Positions 20,299 through 21,075 of a stretch of 21,075 bases of DNA are shown piece by piece (the first letter of the stretch is position 1; each line of letters opens with the position of its first letter). The notes beneath the pieces are model-generated. The model was given only the letters and a program-made list of their open reading frames with translations. It ran no database searches and was not told the origin of the DNA. Source of the DNA: a virus; the IMG/VR virus record IMGVR_UViG_3300013233_000202, positions 1-21,075 of that record, one strand, 5' to 3'. The position numbers and the translations under genes are program-made.

Positions 20299-20728
20299 CG
20301 GAAAACCATTCTTAGACGAACAAATAGGAGATTTTATTGGGTTCGTCTATATCATAACCGAAAAGTCCAATTCCAAAAAATATATCGGGAAAAAACTGTT
20401 CTGGACGACCAAGAAACTTAAGCCCCTGAAGGACAAAAAACGAAAGCGCATCGTAAAAAGTCAGTCAAACTGGAGAGATTATTATGGGTCTTCGGAGAAT
20501 CTCAAGAAACGCATAGAGACGATAGGAAAGGAGGGTTTCGACCGTGAAATCTTATTCTTATGCGAGAATAAAGGCTCGATGTCGTACCTAGAAGCAAAAA
20601 TACAATTCGACAGCAACGTTCTTCTGGATGATGGATATTACAATGGTATCATCAACTGCAGAATAAATGAGAAGCATGTAATTAAGCAAAAAGATAGTTT
20701 ACAAACCGCGAAAACTGTGATAGGATGA
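20285..20728 (+). CDS. GIY-YIG-like nuclease-family protein
   Basis: Starting at ATG 20285, with AGAGGA 8 nt upstream, this is a 147-residue protein; an earlier ATG at 20261 lies inside the upstream acidic-tail codons and has no ribosome site. Residues 18-34, GFVYIITEKSNSKKYIG, show the GIY-YIG core (G-F-V-Y ... Y-I-G) with a Lys after it (KK). YYGSS (66-70) matches the YGSS block of phage GIY-YIG-like proteins, and a Glu in SYLEAKIQFD (about 105-114) may be the catalytic acid. It appears to be complete, but without a separate DNA-binding domain. Family members cut DNA; homing is possible but no target insertion is visible. Confidence 0.8.
   Translation: MWTYNGKPFLDEQIGDFIGFVYIITEKSNSKKYIGKKLFWTTKKLKPLKDKKRKRIVKSQSNWRDYYGSSENLKKRIETIGKEGFDREILFLCENKGSMSYLEAKIQFDSNVLLDDGYYNGIINCRINEKHVIKQKDSLQTAKTVIG
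20697..20726 (+). promoter_or_regulatory. Possible early-type promoter before RNase H (weak)
   Basis: GTTTACA with -35 TTTACA at 20698-20703, 17-bp spacer, extended -10 TGA (20718-20720) and TAGGAT at 20721-20726. The spacing is exact, but the -10 is poor and overlaps the ribosome site. The predicted start coincides with ATG 20733, which would give a leaderless RNA, so this may be chance. Confidence 0.3.
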
Positions 20729-20732
20729 TATT

Positions 20733-21075
20733 ATGATTATTATTGATTTTAACGCAATTGCGGTTGCTGGCATATTCGTCGCTGATGTTCCTATTGATAT
20801 GAACTATATCAGACATTCGGTTCTTAACAGCGTGAGAAACTACAAACGCAGATTTTCGAAGTTTGGCCAAGTTGTTATCGCCTGCGATTCCGGAAACGTC
20901 TGGAGAAAAGATGTGTTTAAGCACTATAAATTCTCCAGAGCAGAAGGAAGAGATAAAGGAACGATAGACTGGAATAGTATTTTTTCGCATTTTTCTGAAT
21001 TGCAATCTGAAATCCGCGAAACTTTCGCCTATCCCGTCATACAAATAGACAGATGCGAAGCTGATGATATAATAG
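20733..21075 (+). CDS. rnh: T4-type RNase H, FEN-1-family 5'-3' nuclease (partial, runs off the right edge)
   Basis: The first 114 residues of a protein that continues past the window. MIIIDFNAIAVAGI matches the start of T4 RNase H (CLIDFSQIALS), RHSVLNSVRNYKRRF matches its RHLILNSIKFN block, and VVIACDSGNVWRKDVFKHYK fits the IVLCIDN...WRRD...YYK motif with the metal-binding Asp; the end, IQIDRCEADDII, fits DIDKYEANDHIA. T4 RNase H removes RNA primers and adjacent DNA on the lagging strand. AGGA 7 nt upstream of ATG is a good ribosome site. Active-site Asp residues visible so far are Asp5, Asp52 and those near 111-112; the C-terminal domain is outside the window. Confidence 0.92.
   Translation, partial: MIIIDFNAIAVAGIFVADVPIDMNYIRHSVLNSVRNYKRRFSKFGQVVIACDSGNVWRKDVFKHYKFSRAEGRDKGTIDWNSIFSHFSELQSEIRETFAYPVIQIDRCEADDII

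Noticed and set aside
20285-20728. Homing endonuclease inserted by a mobile intron or intein.
   Set aside because: The flanking genes are intact, no intron boundaries are seen, and similar free-standing GIY-YIG-like proteins are ordinary in T4-like phages.
1-21075. CRISPR array, insertion sequence, integrase or attachment site.
   Set aside because: No regularly spaced direct repeats, transposase, integrase or terminal repeats were seen; the only strong repeats are local hairpins and the duplicated promoters.

Overview
The window reads as one contiguous stretch of a lytic T4-superfamily myovirus genome. Every supportable gene lies on the + strand, genes are tightly packed with frequent ATGA/TAATG-type overlaps, and base composition looks AT-rich by eye (not computed). 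Diagnostic genes are a UvsX recombinase, a gp41-like DnaB-family helicase, ThyX, a class II (B12-dependent) ribonucleotide reductase, a T4-type RNase H and a GIY-YIG-like protein. The sequence also carries T4-style signals: several promoters with a GTTTAC -35 box and 17 bp spacing (the T4 early type), and an exact T4 late promoter octamer, TATAAATA. The permuted, alphaproteobacterial-style tmRNA and a GTA-type spike base protein suggest an alphaproteobacterial host; that is inference.

Layout. 1-5793: replication, recombination and nucleotide genes (end of an unknown gene, SGNH-like protein, small secreted protein, uvsX, conserved small gene, replicative helicase, basic small protein, thyX, two small genes including a DUF3310 gene with an apparent frameshift near its start). 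5794-6881: early accessory island of three related two-TM miniproteins and one soluble miniprotein, with two promoters embedded in long inverted repeats. 6882-7344: no protein gene, but a GTTTAC promoter and what appears to be a complete circularly permuted two-piece tmRNA gene whose tag reads ANTNNAPLRMAA. 7345-8961: a small exported beta-rich protein, a HAD phosphatase-like protein and a VWA-domain protein, ending in an intrinsic terminator. 8985-11287: GTTTAC promoters, small genes, a SLOG-family protein and a DUF932 protein, closed by a second terminator.

11286-16735: a late block opened by TATAAATA. It encodes basic or virion-like proteins, several with short N-termini that look like capsid-targeting sequences and with (I/L)xE sites of the T4 prohead-protease type, a degenerate nucleotidyltransferase, and a spike base protein. 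16748-18217: a short nucleotide-sugar dehydrogenase and an overlapping i-spanin/o-spanin-like pair for lysis. 18230-21075: nucleotide metabolism and replication again (NrdJ-type reductase, a zinc-ribbon miniprotein, a GIY-YIG-like protein, and RNase H running off the end).

The most notable signals are the phage-borne permuted tmRNA, the two inverted repeats whose arms co-vary while enclosing a -10 box, the candidate injected-protein cluster, and the frame problem at the DUF3310 gene.
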